DNA from: Caballeronia fortuita | Lineage (GTDB): Bacteria; Pseudomonadota; Gammaproteobacteria; Burkholderiales; Burkholderiaceae | Direction of reading: 5' to 3' | DNA length: 64,000 bases | Assembly: GCF_001544835.2 (NCBI RefSeq) | Contig: NZ_FCNX02000007.1 | Coordinates: 248,001-312,000 of the forward strand | In this document: positions 20,579 through 30,648 of the stretch, piece after piece | Layout of the letters: each line of letters opens with the position of its first letter | How positions within the stretch are numbered: position 1 is the first letter of the stretch | Program-made: the position numbers and the translations under genes | The notes under the pieces: generated by a model | Database searches by the model: none | What the model was told of the DNA's origin: nothing | The model's input: the letters and a program-made list of their open reading frames with translations, nothing else

Positions 20579-21007
20579 ATGACCAATCCCGCCGATCTCA
20601 AAAATATCGGGCTCAAGGCGACCCTGCCCCGCCTCAAGATTCTCGAAATTTTTCAGCATAGTCCGGTGCGCCATCTGACCGCTGAAGACGTGTATCGAAG
20701 CCTTCTGAACGAGGAGCTCGATATCGGTCTTGCGACGGTTTATCGCGTGCTCACGCAGTTCGAGCAAGCCGGCCTGCTGTCGCGAAGCAATTTCGAATCG
20801 GGCAAGGCCGTGTTCGAGCTCAACGAAGGATCGCACCACGATCACCTCGTGTGCATCGACTGCGGTCGCGTCGAAGAATTTTTCGATGCGGAGATCGAAC
20901 GCCGCCAGCAATCGATCGCGAAAGAGCGCGGCTTCAAACTCCACGAGCATGCGCTCGCGTTGTACGGCGCATGCACGAAGGAAAACTGTCCGCATCGCAA
21001 GCACTGA
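20579..21007 (+). CDS. fur: Ferric uptake regulator
   Basis: A 142-residue iron-responsive repressor. An N-terminal winged helix ([15 protein letters not shown], then [19 protein letters not shown]) is followed by the metal sites HHDH (86-89), CIDCG with Cys92 and Cys95, and a C-terminal Cys132/Cys137 pair in CTKENC. With Fe2+ it represses iron-acquisition genes. It is divergent from bamE, the common order in this group. A strong terminator follows. Confidence 0.97.
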   Translation: MTNPADLKNIGLKATLPRLKILEIFQHSPVRHLTAEDVYRSLLNEELDIGLATVYRVLTQFEQAGLLSRSNFESGKAVFELNEGSHHDHLVCIDCGRVEEFFDAEIERRQQSIAKERGFKLHEHALALYGACTKENCPHRKH

Positions 21008-21039
21008 GCGTCGCCCGCCTTCGCAGGCGCGAGGCTGAC

Positions 21040-21073
21040 AAACCGCCGTCCCTCTCACGATGGACGGCGGTTT
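21040..21073 (+). terminator. Rho-independent terminator of fur
   Basis: A perfect 12-bp stem AAACCGCCGTCC / GGACGGCGGTTT (21040-21051 with 21062-21073), 10-nt loop, followed by CGTTTCGTT. It lies 32 bp after the fur stop. Confidence 0.8.
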
Positions 21074-21288
21074 CGTTTCGTTCATACCTTTTGCGATTCG
21101 CATCTGCGATCGATCGCAGTTCCATTTCGCCGCGCACTGTTCGTGTCGCTCGACGTTTTCCCGTTCTCAACCGTCCAAACGCGGCACTTCACGAAGCGTT
21201 CGCAGTCTCAGCAAGGGCCGTGCGTGATGGAGGTTTCTATCCGCTTGCGCTGCCCTGCAATTGGCGAACATCAAGAGGAGCAGCGTCG

Positions 21289-21678
21289 ATGGACATGCAA
21301 CAACTCGTATCGGAATTTCTCGCGTCGGAGCACGGCGCACAAGCCACGCAAGCATTGACCGACCAGGGCTTCAGCACCGAAGACAGTCAGCAGATGCTCG
21401 GCACCGCGGCCGAAACCGCGCACGCGCACGCCGAGGAGCAGAACGCCGGCGTGATGGGCAATCATCCCGGCAAGAGCTTTTTCGCCGCGTTCGCCGCCGG
21501 ACTCGTGCGCGGCGACGGCTTTCTGAAGTCGATGGAAGAAGGTGGCGAAGGTATTCTCACCGGGCGCATCGCCGAATCGATCGCCGCGCGCATGGGGATC
21601 GACCCGGCGACGGCATCGACGGTTGCGGCGGCAGCGACGCCTTACGTCGTATCGTTCTTGCGCGAGAAGCTCGCCTAA
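21289..21678 (+). CDS. Small conserved protein of unknown function
   Basis: A 129-residue protein starting MDMQQLVSEFLASEHGAQ; ATG at 21289 has AAGAGGAG 6 nt upstream. It is Ala-rich and helical, with a QALTDQGFSTEDSQQMLGTAAE part, a GNHPGKSFFAAFAAGLVRGDGFLKSM block and an end TASTVAAAATPYVVSFLREKLA. The C-terminus recalls DUF937/YidB-like proteins, but only weakly. No signal peptide or metal site is seen. It lies between fur and gap and ends in a shared bidirectional terminator. Function unknown. Confidence 0.7.
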   Translation: MDMQQLVSEFLASEHGAQATQALTDQGFSTEDSQQMLGTAAETAHAHAEEQNAGVMGNHPGKSFFAAFAAGLVRGDGFLKSMEEGGEGILTGRIAESIAARMGIDPATASTVAAAATPYVVSFLREKLA

Positions 21679-21694
21679 AACTGAAGCACAAAAA

Positions 21695-21720
21695 CAAAGC
21701 CGCTCCGAAGAGCGGCTTTG
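21695..21720. terminator. Bidirectional terminator between the small conserved gene and gap
   Basis: An 11-bp perfect stem CAAAGCCGCTC / GAGCGGCTTTG (21695-21705 with 21710-21720) has a CGAA loop. A/T runs on both sides suit both converging genes. Confidence 0.8.
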
Positions 21721-21744
21721 TTCATTTCGAAACGCTCGCGAGTT

Positions 21745-22755
21745 TTACTTCGCGTTCGCGAGAGCAACCGCCGTATCCAGCATGCGGTTCGAGAAGCCCC
21801 ACTCGTTGTCGTACCAGCTCGACACCTTCACGAGACGGCCCGATACCTTCGTGAGCGTTGCATCGAACGTGGACGAAGCCGGATTGTGGTTGAAGTCGAT
21901 CGACACGAGCGGCGCGTCGTTGTAGCCGAGGATGCCCTTCAGCTCGCCTTGCGACGCTTCCTTCATGATCTTGTTGACTTCTTCGACCGTCGTGTCGCGC
22001 GCGGCGATGAACGACAGATCGACGACCGACACGTTGATGGTCGGAACGCGGATCGCGTAACCGTCCAGCTTGCCGTTCAGTTCCGGCAGCACGAGACCGA
22101 CGGCGGACGCCGCGCCCGTCTTCGTCGGAATCTGGCTGTGCGTGGCCGAGCGCGCGCGGCGCAGGTCTTCGTGATACACGTCGGTCAGAACCTGATCGTT
22201 CGTGTACGCGTGGATCGTGGTCATCAGACCGTTCACCAGACCGATCTTGTCGTTCAGCGGCTTGACGAGCGGCGCGAGGCAGTTCGTCGTGCACGATGCG
22301 TTCGAGATGACCGTGTCCGATGCCTTCAGCACGTTGTGGTTCACGCCATACACGATGGTCGCGTCCACGTCCTTGCCGCCCGGCGCCGAGATGATGACCT
22401 TCTTCGCGCCGCCCTTGATGTGCGCGCTCGCCTTTTCCTTCGTCGTGAAGAAGCCCGTGCACTCCATCACCACGTCGACCTTCAACTCGCCCCACGGCAG
22501 TTCCGCCGGGTTGCGGTTCGCGAGCACGCGGATCTTGTCGCCGTTGACGACGAGGTAATCGCCGTCCACCGACACTTCGCCCGGGAACTTGCCGTGCGCC
22601 GTGTCGTATTGCGTCAGGTGCGCGTTGGTCTTGGCATCGCCCAAGTCGTTGATGGCGACGATCTCGATGTCGTGCTTCTTGCCGTTCTCATAGAGAGCGC
22701 GCAGCGTGTTGCGGCCGATGCGGCCATAGCCGTTGATTGCAACGCGAATCGTCAT
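21745..22755 (-). CDS. gap: Glyceraldehyde-3-phosphate dehydrogenase
   Basis: A 336-residue NAD-dependent type I enzyme. NAD motif NGYGRIGR (8-15), catalytic Cys155 in [13 protein letters not shown], and [15 protein letters not shown] near the end. AAGGAG lies 7 nt upstream of ATG. It is 48 bp downstream of tkt and probably in the same operon, linking pentose phosphate and Entner-Doudoroff trioses to lower glycolysis. Confidence 0.97.
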   Translation of the reverse strand: MTIRVAINGYGRIGRNTLRALYENGKKHDIEIVAINDLGDAKTNAHLTQYDTAHGKFPGEVSVDGDYLVVNGDKIRVLANRNPAELPWGELKVDVVMECTGFFTTKEKASAHIKGGAKKVIISAPGGKDVDATIVYGVNHNVLKASDTVISNASCTTNCLAPLVKPLNDKIGLVNGLMTTIHAYTNDQVLTDVYHEDLRRARSATHSQIPTKTGAASAVGLVLPELNGKLDGYAIRVPTINVSVVDLSFIAARDTTVEEVNKIMKEASQGELKGILGYNDAPLVSIDFNHNPASSTFDATLTKVSGRLVKVSSWYDNEWGFSNRMLDTAVALANAK

Positions 22756-22803
22756 AGTCTATCTCCTTGGCTTAAAAAAACCTTGCTTCGCTGACGTCAG
22801 TGC

Positions 22804-24855
22804 TCACGCGGCGAGAACGGCCTTTGCCGTTGCGACGACGTTCTCCACCGTGAAGCCGAAATGCTTGAAGAGCGCACCGGCCGGAGCCGATTCGCCGAAC
22901 GTGTCGATGCCGACCACGCCGCCTTCGAGGCCCACGTACTTGCGCCAGAAATCCGTCACGCCCGCTTCGATCGCCACGCGCGCGACGCCCTTCGGCAGAA
23001 CGCGTTCACGATATTCGGCGTCCTGCTTGTCGAAGACGTTCGTGCAGGGCATCGACACGACGCGCGCGCCAATGCCTTCCTTCGCCAGCGCCTCGACCGC
23101 TTCCATCGCGAGCTGCACTTCGGAGCCGGTCGCGAGGAGAATGATCTTGCGCGCGGGGATGTCGTCGTTCCAGTCGCGCAGCACGTAGCCGCCCTTCGCG
23201 ATGTTGGCGATCTGCACGTCGTCGCGCTTCGAATATTGCAGGTTTTGGCGGCTGAAAATCAGCGTCGACGGGCCGTTGTGCGAAATCGCATGCGTCCACG
23301 CGACCGCCGTTTCGACGGTATCGGCCGGGCGCCACGTCTGCAGATTCGGGATCAGGCGCAGGCTCGAGACATGTTCGATCGACTGGTGCGTCGGACCGTC
23401 CTCACCGAGACCGATGGAATCGTGCGTGAACACGAAGATCGAGCGCGACTTCATCAGCGCGGCGACGCGCAGCGCGTTGCGGCTGTAATCCGAGAACGTC
23501 AGGAACGTGCCGCCGAACGGACGATAGCCGCCGTGCACCGCGATACCGTTGATGGCCGCGCTCATGCCGAACTCGCGCACGCCGTAATTGATGTGATTGC
23601 CCCACTGGATGCCCGCGTGTTCCGGATTCGCGTTTTCCGCGTCACCGGCGGCGCGCACGGCTTTCGCGGCCTTCCAGTTGGTGAGGTTCGAGCCGGTCAG
23701 GTCCGCCGAACCGCCGAGCAGCTCCGGCAGCGCGGCCGCCAGACCTTCGATGGTGTTCTGCGATGCCTTGCGCGTCGCGATGGTTTCGGCCTTCTGGTTC
23801 GCGTCCTCGATGATCTTCGCGGCCGCTTGTGCCCAGTTCGCGGGCAGCTCGCCGCTCATGCGCCGCGTGAATTCGCTCGCTTCGGACGCGTACTTCGCCT
23901 TGTAGGCATCGAACGCCTTGTTCCATTCCGTTTCGGCGTGCGTGCCTTGTTCCTTCGCGTCCCACGCCGCATACACTTCCTGCGGAATTTCGAACGGACC
24001 GTAGTTCCAGCCGATCGCCGCGCGCGTCGCCGCGATTTCCTTGTCGCCGAGCGGCGCGCCGTGCGCGTCGTGACCGCCCGCCTTCGTCGGCGCGCCCTTG
24101 CCGATGACCGTGCGGCAGCAGATCAACGTGGGCTTGTCCGACTTCTTCGCCTGCGCGATGGCGGCGTCGACCGCATCGACGTTATGGCCGTCGACCGCAC
24201 GGATCACGTTCCAGCCGTAGGCTTCGAAGCGCTTGGGCGTGTCGTCGTGGAACCAGTGCTCGACGTGGCCGTCGATGGAGATGCCGTTATCGTCGTACAG
24301 CGCGATCAGCTTGTTCAGCCTGAGCGTGCCCGCGAGCGAGCAGGCTTCGTGCGAGATGCCTTCCATCAGGCAGCCGTCGCCGAGGAAAGCATACGTGTAA
24401 TGGTCGACGATCTTCGCGTCCGCCTTGTTGAACTCGGCGGCGAGCAGCGCTTCGGCGAGCGCCATGCCGACCGCATTGCCGATGCCCTGGCCGAGCGGGC
24501 CGGTGGTCGTCTCGACGCCCGCCGTCATGCCGTATTCAGGATGGCCCGGCGTCTTCGAATGCAACTGGCGGAAGTTCTTGAGCTCGCTCATCGGCAGATC
24601 GTAACCGGTGAGGTGCAGGAGCGAATACAACAGCATCGAACCATGACCGTTCGACAAAACGAAACGGTCGCGATCGAACCAGTGCGGGTTCGCCGGGTTG
24701 TGCTTCAAATGGCGCGACCACAACGCGACGCCGATTTCCGCCATGCCCATCGGCATGCCGGGATGGCCGGAGTTGGCTTGTTGAACGGCGTCCATGGCAA
24801 GCGCGCGGATTGCGTTGGCCATGAGGGCGGTCTGGCTGGAGGTCGGGATCGTCAT
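22804..24855 (-). CDS. tkt: Transketolase
   Basis: A 683-residue thiamine-diphosphate enzyme moving two-carbon units between pentose phosphate sugars. The ThDP motif [10 protein letters not shown] begins at about 157 and ends in N190; [13 protein letters not shown] (68-80) and [14 protein letters not shown] are family blocks. Normal length. It is the first gene of a tkt-gap unit. The 480-bp upstream region should hold its promoter. Confidence 0.97.
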   Translation of the reverse strand: MTIPTSSQTALMANAIRALAMDAVQQANSGHPGMPMGMAEIGVALWSRHLKHNPANPHWFDRDRFVLSNGHGSMLLYSLLHLTGYDLPMSELKNFRQLHSKTPGHPEYGMTAGVETTTGPLGQGIGNAVGMALAEALLAAEFNKADAKIVDHYTYAFLGDGCLMEGISHEACSLAGTLRLNKLIALYDDNGISIDGHVEHWFHDDTPKRFEAYGWNVIRAVDGHNVDAVDAAIAQAKKSDKPTLICCRTVIGKGAPTKAGGHDAHGAPLGDKEIAATRAAIGWNYGPFEIPQEVYAAWDAKEQGTHAETEWNKAFDAYKAKYASEASEFTRRMSGELPANWAQAAAKIIEDANQKAETIATRKASQNTIEGLAAALPELLGGSADLTGSNLTNWKAAKAVRAAGDAENANPEHAGIQWGNHINYGVREFGMSAAINGIAVHGGYRPFGGTFLTFSDYSRNALRVAALMKSRSIFVFTHDSIGLGEDGPTHQSIEHVSSLRLIPNLQTWRPADTVETAVAWTHAISHNGPSTLIFSRQNLQYSKRDDVQIANIAKGGYVLRDWNDDIPARKIILLATGSEVQLAMEAVEALAKEGIGARVVSMPCTNVFDKQDAEYRERVLPKGVARVAIEAGVTDFWRKYVGLEGGVVGIDTFGESAPAGALFKHFGFTVENVVATAKAVLAA

Positions 24856-25335
24856 GTCGAGTCTGGGGCAGGTCCTGAAATGATCCGCGGTGCTTCTCTT
24901 GCAGTACTTCTCACTCGGGCCGGACCCGCGGGGCGCAACGTTTTCAGGACCGGCACGACGAGAAACGACGAGGATCGGAAGCCCGTCATTCTAACAGACC
25001 GGTCCGATTGACACGCGTCTGTAAGGCAGCGGATCGCGTGCAAACCGGGTGCGGCCGGGTGTCCCGGGGCGCGGGCATGTTCCGTGCAAATCACGCGTCG
25101 GCGCCGCGAGGGAAGCGCCTCGCGCCGCATGCATCGCAATCGGTACGACACTGTCACGACTGTGTGACAACGCGTGACGTTACACGCGGACGCGCATCGG
25201 CACCGGACGATCATTCGTCGAAATCGGTCCGGCGCGCCGCTACGGTTTGCAAGTTTCCGGCCGGGCGATTGATCGTACGGCTTCGTGGCAAAATGTTCCC
25301 CATCTGCAGCAACAAGGCTTCAAGGAGTGCTTTCG
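24856..25335. other. Intergenic region between divergent tkt and the VOC gene
   Basis: No gene is supported in this 480-bp stretch. TAGAAT (complement of 24988-24993) could serve as a -10 for tkt. An inverted repeat TGTCAC-N6-GTGACA lies at 25152-25169 and could be an operator; its regulator is not identifiable. Confidence 0.5.
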
Positions 25336-25749
25336 ATGACCGACCCCCGCCCCGCCGACGTGCCGTGGTTGACTCCGTATCTCACCGTGCGCGACGCGCG
25401 CGTGAGCATCGCGTTCTATGAAAAGGCGCTGGGCTTCGTGATGCGCGACAGCGTGAACGACGACGGCACGATCATCCACGTCGAGATGACGTATCGCGGG
25501 CAGTTGATCGTGATGTTCGCGCCCGAAGGCGCATACGGCTCGCAGGCGCGCACGCCGAAGAGCGCGGGGCAAATGGCGCCGCAGTCGTTCTATCTGTATG
25601 TGGATGATGTCGACGCCACGTTTCAGCAGTCGCTGGCTGTCGGCGCTAAGGCGCTGATCGAGCCGCAGGACCAGTTCTGGGGCGACCGCTTCGCGCAGAT
25701 CGAGGACCCGGACGGCTATCGCTGGGCGCTCGCGCGGCATCTGGGCTGA
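25336..25749 (+). CDS. VOC (glyoxalase/bleomycin-resistance fold) protein
   Basis: A 137-residue protein with the paired beta-alpha-beta-beta-beta pattern of the VOC superfamily: TPYLTVRDARVSIAFYEKALGF at the start and FWGDRFAQIEDPDGYRWALARH at the end. Such proteins bind a metal with His/Glu; candidates are visible in IIHVEM and QIEDPDG. It resembles the PhnB/YdeE-like group. AAGGAG lies upstream of ATG at 25336. Substrate unknown. It precedes rsmE by 52 bp. Confidence 0.85.
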   Translation: MTDPRPADVPWLTPYLTVRDARVSIAFYEKALGFVMRDSVNDDGTIIHVEMTYRGQLIVMFAPEGAYGSQARTPKSAGQMAPQSFYLYVDDVDATFQQSLAVGAKALIEPQDQFWGDRFAQIEDPDGYRWALARHLG

Positions 25750-25801
25750 ATCCACAGGCATTTCACTATCCGCGGACGGCCCCGTCCGCGATCAAATCTT
25801 C

Positions 25802-26539
25802 ATGCCACGCTTTTATGTCGACGGCCCGCTTCGCGTGGGCGACACGCATCCCCTTCCCGACGACGTCGTTCGTCACGTTCACGTGCTGCGTCTGCAAATC
25901 GGCGACACGATCACGCTCTTCGACGGCCGCGGTGGCGAATATCGCGGCGAGCTCGTCGATATCGCCAAACGCGCAGCGACCGCGCGCATCGACGAACACA
26001 GCGCCCGCGAAGCCGAGCCGCCATACCGCGTGACGCTCGCGCAAGGCGTGGCGGGCGGCGACAAGATGGACTGGCTCATCGAAAAGGCGGTGGAGCTGGG
26101 CGTGTCGGGCATTGCGCCGATCACGGCCGAACGCGGCGTCGTGCGTCTCGCCGGCGATCGGGCGTTGAAGCGGCAGGCGCACTGGCAGGCGCTGACGCGT
26201 GCGGCGTGCGAGCAATGCGGACGCAACCGCGTGCCCGAAGTCGCGCCGCCGCGCGATCTCGACGCCTGGCTCGCCGGTCTGCCCGCCGCCACCGATGGCG
26301 AGTTGCGCCTGCTGCTCTCGCCGCGCGCCGAAGTCGGCTTTGCGTCGCTGCCCGCCGAAGCGCCGTCGAGTCCTGTCACTGTGCTGATCGGGCCGGAAGC
26401 GGGTTTTTCGCCCAGCGAAGAAAACGCAATCGTCGATGCCGGATTTGCGACGCTCGGCCTCGGTTCACGCGTGCTGCGCACGGAAACGGCGGGCATCGCG
26501 TTGCTTGCGGCGCTGGCGGCGCGCTGGGGCGGCTGGTAA
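25802..26539 (+). CDS. rsmE: 16S rRNA m3U1498 methyltransferase
   Basis: A 245-residue SPOUT methyltransferase. It starts MPRFYVDGPLRVGDTHPLP with the PUA-like N-terminal domain. The C-terminal knot has VLIGPEAGFSPSEENAIVDAGF and LGSRVLRTETAGIALLA, the SAM-binding hallmarks of RsmE. It methylates U1498 of 16S rRNA in the 30S subunit. Length is normal. A hairpin shared with the converging barstar gene follows. Confidence 0.96.
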   Translation: MPRFYVDGPLRVGDTHPLPDDVVRHVHVLRLQIGDTITLFDGRGGEYRGELVDIAKRAATARIDEHSAREAEPPYRVTLAQGVAGGDKMDWLIEKAVELGVSGIAPITAERGVVRLAGDRALKRQAHWQALTRAACEQCGRNRVPEVAPPRDLDAWLAGLPAATDGELRLLLSPRAEVGFASLPAEAPSSPVTVLIGPEAGFSPSEENAIVDAGFATLGLGSRVLRTETAGIALLAALAARWGGW

Positions 26540-26560
26540 TCCGAGGACGCCCAAACGAAA

Positions 26561-26593
26561 ACAGCCCGAGCGGGATATCCCGTCGAGCTGTCT
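26561..26593. terminator. Probable bidirectional terminator between rsmE and the barstar gene
   Basis: An imperfect stem ACAGCCCGAGCGGG / CCCGTCGAGCTGT surrounds ATAT, with A-rich sequence before and TCTTT after. It lies between converging stop codons. Confidence 0.5.
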
Positions 26594-26623
26594 TTCAGCT
26601 TGCGCCGAAGCCGGCGCGAGCGG

Positions 26624-27187
26624 TCAAACGAACGAATAGAAGACGCGGAACGCCACTTTCCTCTCGCCCCAGAATTCCGCCGCATCGCGGAAAACGTCGA
26701 GCAGCACTTCGCGGCCTTCCTTGTCGAACTTCTGCGCGATCGGCAGTTGTTCGAGCACGATCACGAAGCCCGGTTGCGAGCCGGCCTTGTGGACGAGTTC
26801 GGTGAGCGAATCGTAGAGCGCGTCGTAGTTCTTGCCGAAGTGCTTGGGAAACAGAAACGACGTGGCGATGGTCTCGAGCACTTCCTGCTTGCTCTGCGCC
26901 TGGCCGAGATAGGCGTAGAGAAAATGCTGGCCGAGGCGGTTGGCCTCGTCCGCGAGTTCCTGCACGCGGAACGCACGAATCGACTGCACGATGTTTGGCC
27001 GCACCGTGGCGAACAGCGCTTCCGGATCCTCTTGCGGATGGAACTCTTCGGGCCTGGTCTCGTCGTCGGGTCTGTTGTCGTGTTCTGTCATGCGTAGCCG
27101 CAATACTCGCTGAAACAGGTTGCCATCGCCGGTGGCGAAAAGATCACTCGCGACGCTGTGGTCGTGCGCGTAGATGTTGTCGCTCAT
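26624..27187 (-). CDS. Barstar-family RNase inhibitor
   Basis: A 187-residue cytoplasmic protein. An N-terminal extension (MSDNIYAHDHSVASDLF onward, about 90 residues) precedes the barstar domain, recognised by FLFPKHFGKNYDALYDSLTEL and FVIVLEQLPIAQKF. In barstar the corresponding FGxNxDALxD helix blocks the barnase active site. It begins 4 bp after the barnase-like gene on the same strand, so toxin-type RNase and inhibitor form a pair. An ATG 9 codons upstream is possible but overlaps the RNase gene. The N-terminal extension is not part of classical barstar. Confidence 0.88.
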   Translation of the reverse strand: MSDNIYAHDHSVASDLFATGDGNLFQRVLRLRMTEHDNRPDDETRPEEFHPQEDPEALFATVRPNIVQSIRAFRVQELADEANRLGQHFLYAYLGQAQSKQEVLETIATSFLFPKHFGKNYDALYDSLTELVHKAGSQPGFVIVLEQLPIAQKFDKEGREVLLDVFRDAAEFWGERKVAFRVFYSFV

Positions 27188-27191
27188 GCCG

Positions 27192-27686
27192 TTAATCCCG
27201 TAGTTGATCCGCAATGCGTTTGAAACTGGTGTAGTGGTCGTCCGAGTAGTAGCAATCGCCGAGCTGCTTCTTCGGGCCGCCGCACACGATCCGGCGCGCG
27301 CCGCGATCCCTCGCGCGAGGCGTAGGAACGGTGTATTCGTGGTAGTAGCCGCGTGGATGCCGCGGAAGCAAACGCTCGCGATTGCCGAACACGACGCCGT
27401 CCTTCTCGAAAGGGAAAGGGCCGCCCGCCTGAATCAGCCGCAATGTCGCGACCGCCTGCCTGGGCAACTGCGCAATGTGGACGGTGGCCAGCCCGTCACG
27501 CTCCTGCCCGCCGTCCGCGTCGAGCTGCTTATGCTGCGGCTCGCGGACCGGCTCCGCTGGCGAGACCGGCGCGGAACTCGCCGAAGCAACCGTTTCCTGA
27601 ACTCCGCTTCGCGGTTCATCCTTGCCGCACGCGCCCAACAGGACGCCCAAGGCGACGAAAAAGGAAAGAGCGCTCGCGCGTGTCAC
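27192..27686 (-). CDS. Exported barnase-like guanyl-specific ribonuclease, predicted lipoprotein
   Basis: A 164-residue protein with a lipoprotein signal (VLLGACGKD, Cys20), a linker, and a microbial RNase (N1/T1, barnase-like) domain from about residue 85. Catalytic candidates match the family: Glu117 in YYHEYTV, Arg131/132 in RRIVCG, and His151 in SDDHYTSF. A cysteine pair (135, 145) could form a disulfide outside the cytoplasm. It is followed 4 bp later by a barstar gene. Family knowledge: such enzymes cut RNA after G and need a cytoplasmic inhibitor. The lipid anchor is unusual for a secreted barnase. Confidence 0.82.
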   Translation of the reverse strand: MTRASALSFFVALGVLLGACGKDEPRSGVQETVASASSAPVSPAEPVREPQHKQLDADGGQERDGLATVHIAQLPRQAVATLRLIQAGGPFPFEKDGVVFGNRERLLPRHPRGYYHEYTVPTPRARDRGARRIVCGGPKKQLGDCYYSDDHYTSFKRIADQLRD

Positions 27687-28015
27687 CAGGCGGTTGTCCT
27701 CGCGTTACACCAGAATTCGACGACCATGAAAGATGTAAGGGTATCGCTAATGGCAGGTCGAAGCAACGTTCCGCGGAAAATCGGAATTTTTTTCTCGTTT
27801 CGTCAAAGCCGTGAAATTCTGAACGAGCTTTCGTCAGATGAATTAGCCCGAATCTGAGAGATTTTTAGCTTCCGAAAGCTAATAATTGACTCGTGGGATC
27901 TCGAAGCCTCTGGACGAGTCGCCTCACTCGTCGCCAGCTTCACCGGCATCGCGCTCGTCGGATGATCCTGCTTTTTGCGGGTAAAAAGCAGAACTCCCCT
28001 TGTGCTTTTTCTCGG

Positions 28016-28047
28016 GCGTGCCGTGTTCATGCGGCACGCTTTTTTTT
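28016..28047 (+). terminator. Orphan plus-strand Rho-independent terminator
   Basis: GCGTGCCG / CGGCACGC (28016-28023 with 28032-28039), 8-nt loop, followed by eight T residues (28040-28047). Both flanking genes are on the minus strand, so no known transcript needs it. It may end a small RNA. Confidence 0.7.
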
Positions 28048-28056
28048 CGCCCGGAC

Positions 28057-28085
28057 AAATAGAAAGCGGCGGGACGCCCCGCCGC
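28057..28085 (-). terminator. Terminator of maeB
   Basis: GCGGCGGG / CCCGCCGC (28066-28073 with 28078-28085), loop ACGC, followed on the minus strand by TTTCTATTT. It lies 27 bp beyond the maeB stop. Confidence 0.65.
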
Positions 28086-28112
28086 CATCTCATACCGCAA
28101 CCAACGCCGCGA

Positions 28113-30407
28113 TCAGCGCGCCGCCGACGCGTCAGCCACCAGCAATGCCGTCATGTTGACGATGCGTCGCACGGTCGCCGACGACGTCAGCACGTGAACC
28201 GGCTTCGCCGCGCCGAGCAGGATCGGCCCGATCGCAATGCCGCTTCCCGCCGCCGTCTTCAGCAGGTTGTACGAGATGTTCGCCGCGTCGATGTTCGGCA
28301 GGATCAGCAGATTCGCGTCGCCTTCGAGCGTCGATTCGGGCAGCACTTCCTTGCGCAACCGTGCATCGAGCGCGACGTCGCCGTGCATTTCACCGTCCAC
28401 ATCGAGATCGGGCGCGCGGTCTTTCAGGATCGCGAGCACGTCGCGCATCTTCTGCGCGCTCGGCGCGTTGCTCGTGCCGAAATTGGAATGCGACACGAGC
28501 GCGATCTTCGGCACGATGCCGAAGCGCTTCACTTCTTCCGCAGCCAGAATCGTGATTTCGGCGAGCTGCTCGGGCGTCGGATCGACGTTCACGTGCGTAT
28601 CGACGATGAAAATCTGGCGGCCCGGCAACACGAGCGCGTTCATGGCCGCGTAGACCTTCGCGCCTTCCTTCTTGCCGATCACCTGATCGATGAAGTGCAA
28701 ATGCCGATGCGTCGTGCTCACCGTGCCGCAGATCATGCCGTCGGCTTCGCCCTTCTGCACGAGCATTGCGCCGATCAGCGTCGTGCGGCGGCGCATTTCG
28801 AGCTTCGCCATCTGCTGGCTGATGCCCTTGCGCGCCATCATCTTCGCGTACGACTGCCAGAAATCGCGATAACGCTCGTCGTGGTCGGTATCGACGACGG
28901 TGAAATCGACGCCCGGCGCAAGACGCAGGCCGAACTTCTGGATGCGTTGCTGGATCACCGCCGGACGGCCGATGAGAATCGGCTTCGCGATCTTTTCATC
29001 GACGGCGATCTGCACCGCGCGCAGCACGCGCTCTTCCTCGCCCTCCGCGAACACGATGCGCTTCTTCTCCGGCTCGACGCTGCGCGCGAGCTGGAACACG
29101 GGCTTCATCGTCGTGCCGCTGTGATAGACGAACTGCTGCAAATGCTGCTCGTAGGCGTCCATGTCCTCGATCGGACGCGTCGCCACGCCGCTGTCCATCG
29201 CGGCCTTCGCGACGGCCGGCGCGATCTTCACGATGAGACGCGGATCGAACGGCTTCGGAATCAGATATTCCGGCCCGAACGACAAATCCTGAATGCCGTA
29301 TGCCGTCGCGACGATATCGCTTTGCTCCTGACGCGCCAATTCCGCGATCGCGTTCACGGCCGCGATCTCCATTTCCTTCGTGATGACGGTCGCGCCGACA
29401 TCGAGCGCGCCGCGGAAAATGAACGGAAAGCACAGAACGTTGTTGACCTGATTCGGATAATCCGTGCGGCCGGTGGCGAGCACGGCGTCCGGGCGCACTT
29501 CGAGCGCGAGTTCCGGCAGGATCTCCGGCGTCGGATTCGCGAGCGCGAGAATCAGCGGCTTTGCGGCCATCTGCTTGACCATGTCCTGCTTGAGCACGCC
29601 GCCCGCCGACAGACCGAGGAACACGTCCGCGCCTTCGACCACTTCGGCGAGCGTGCGCGCATTCGTTTCGCGCGCGAAGAGTTCCTTGTCCGGATCCATC
29701 AGTTCCGTGCGGCCCTTGTAGACCACGCCGGCCAGATCGGTCACGAAAATGTTCTCGCGCTTCATGCCGAGATCGACGAGCAGATTCAGACACGCCAGCG
29801 CCGCCGCGCCTGCGCCCGAAGCGACGAGCTTCACTTCGCCGATGCTCTTGCCGACCACCTTCAGCCCGTTCGTGATCGCCGCCGCAACGACGATCGCAGT
29901 GCCGTGCTGATCGTCGTGGAAGACGGGAATCTTCATGCGCTTGCGGCATTCCCGCTCGACGATGAAGCAGTCGGGCGCCTTGATGTCTTCCAGATTGATG
30001 CCGCCGAAAGTCGGCTCGAGCGCGGCGATTACGTCGACGAGCTTGTGCGGATCGCTTTCGTTCAGCTCGATATCGAACACGTCGATGCCCGCGAACTTCT
30101 TGAAGAGCACGGCCTTGCCTTCCATGACCGGCTTCGACGCGAGCGGCCCGATGTTGCCGAGACCCAGCACGGCCGTGCCATTGCTCACGACGCCCACGAG
30201 ATTGCTGCGCGCGGTGAAACGCGCGGCGTTCAGCGGATCTTCGACGATCGCTTCACACGCGAACGCAACGCCCGGCGAGTAAGCCAGCGCAAGGTCGCGC
30301 TGGTTGATCATCTGCTTGGTGGGCGCGATCGCGATCTTTCCAGGGACGGGAAATTCGTGATAGTCGAGCGCAGCTTCGCGCAACTTGGTATTGGCGTCAG
30401 TCGTCAT
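28113..30407 (-). CDS. maeB: NADP-dependent malic enzyme (MaeB type)
   Basis: A 764-residue two-domain protein that decarboxylates malate to pyruvate with NADP. The N-terminal malic domain has [34 protein letters not shown] and [21 protein letters not shown]. The C-terminal third resembles phosphate acetyltransferase ([36 protein letters not shown] blocks), usual for MaeB and thought to be regulatory. Start [17 protein letters not shown] fits family length; an upstream in-frame start adds 19 unlike residues. Confidence 0.95.
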   Translation of the reverse strand: MTTDANTKLREAALDYHEFPVPGKIAIAPTKQMINQRDLALAYSPGVAFACEAIVEDPLNAARFTARSNLVGVVSNGTAVLGLGNIGPLASKPVMEGKAVLFKKFAGIDVFDIELNESDPHKLVDVIAALEPTFGGINLEDIKAPDCFIVERECRKRMKIPVFHDDQHGTAIVVAAAITNGLKVVGKSIGEVKLVASGAGAAALACLNLLVDLGMKRENIFVTDLAGVVYKGRTELMDPDKELFARETNARTLAEVVEGADVFLGLSAGGVLKQDMVKQMAAKPLILALANPTPEILPELALEVRPDAVLATGRTDYPNQVNNVLCFPFIFRGALDVGATVITKEMEIAAVNAIAELARQEQSDIVATAYGIQDLSFGPEYLIPKPFDPRLIVKIAPAVAKAAMDSGVATRPIEDMDAYEQHLQQFVYHSGTTMKPVFQLARSVEPEKKRIVFAEGEEERVLRAVQIAVDEKIAKPILIGRPAVIQQRIQKFGLRLAPGVDFTVVDTDHDERYRDFWQSYAKMMARKGISQQMAKLEMRRRTTLIGAMLVQKGEADGMICGTVSTTHRHLHFIDQVIGKKEGAKVYAAMNALVLPGRQIFIVDTHVNVDPTPEQLAEITILAAEEVKRFGIVPKIALVSHSNFGTSNAPSAQKMRDVLAILKDRAPDLDVDGEMHGDVALDARLRKEVLPESTLEGDANLLILPNIDAANISYNLLKTAAGSGIAIGPILLGAAKPVHVLTSSATVRRIVNMTALLVADASAAR

Positions 30408-30648
30408 AAGGCGGGCTAGCAGTGCGGGAATTAGAATGGAAGTTCGAACGCATTGTAGCGCCAATCAGACGCAGTTTCGGACGGCGCTCCATGCATTTCG
30501 GCTACAAGTGCCGTGACTGGAACACGTCTGATCGGGCCGTCCGGCAAGCGTTCGCGGGCATCGGCCGAGTTTTATCGAGATATGGCGCGGGTTTGCGCGC
30601 GCTGCGTTCTCATCGTGCATTGCAACAATCCAACCTCAATCGCCGACG

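Larger units (their letters stand above)
27687..28112. other. Intergenic region upstream of the RNase gene, with candidate small RNA on the plus strand
   Basis: No protein gene is supported in this 426-bp stretch. It holds the promoter of the RNase/barstar pair (minus), a hairpin TTAGCTT-CCGA-AAGCTAA near 27867-27884, a second inverted repeat CTGCTTTTT...AAAAAGCAG near 27969-27992, an orphan plus-strand terminator at 28016-28047 and the maeB terminator at 28061-28085. Confidence 0.5.

Noticed and set aside
25771..25790. Hairpin GCGGACGG/CCGTCCGC between the VOC gene and rsmE as a terminator
   Set aside because: Loop is very small and no T run follows; the two genes may be co-transcribed.
27975..30419. 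814-codon plus-strand frame opposite maeB
   Set aside because: His/Arg-rich shadow of maeB with no recognisable domain.
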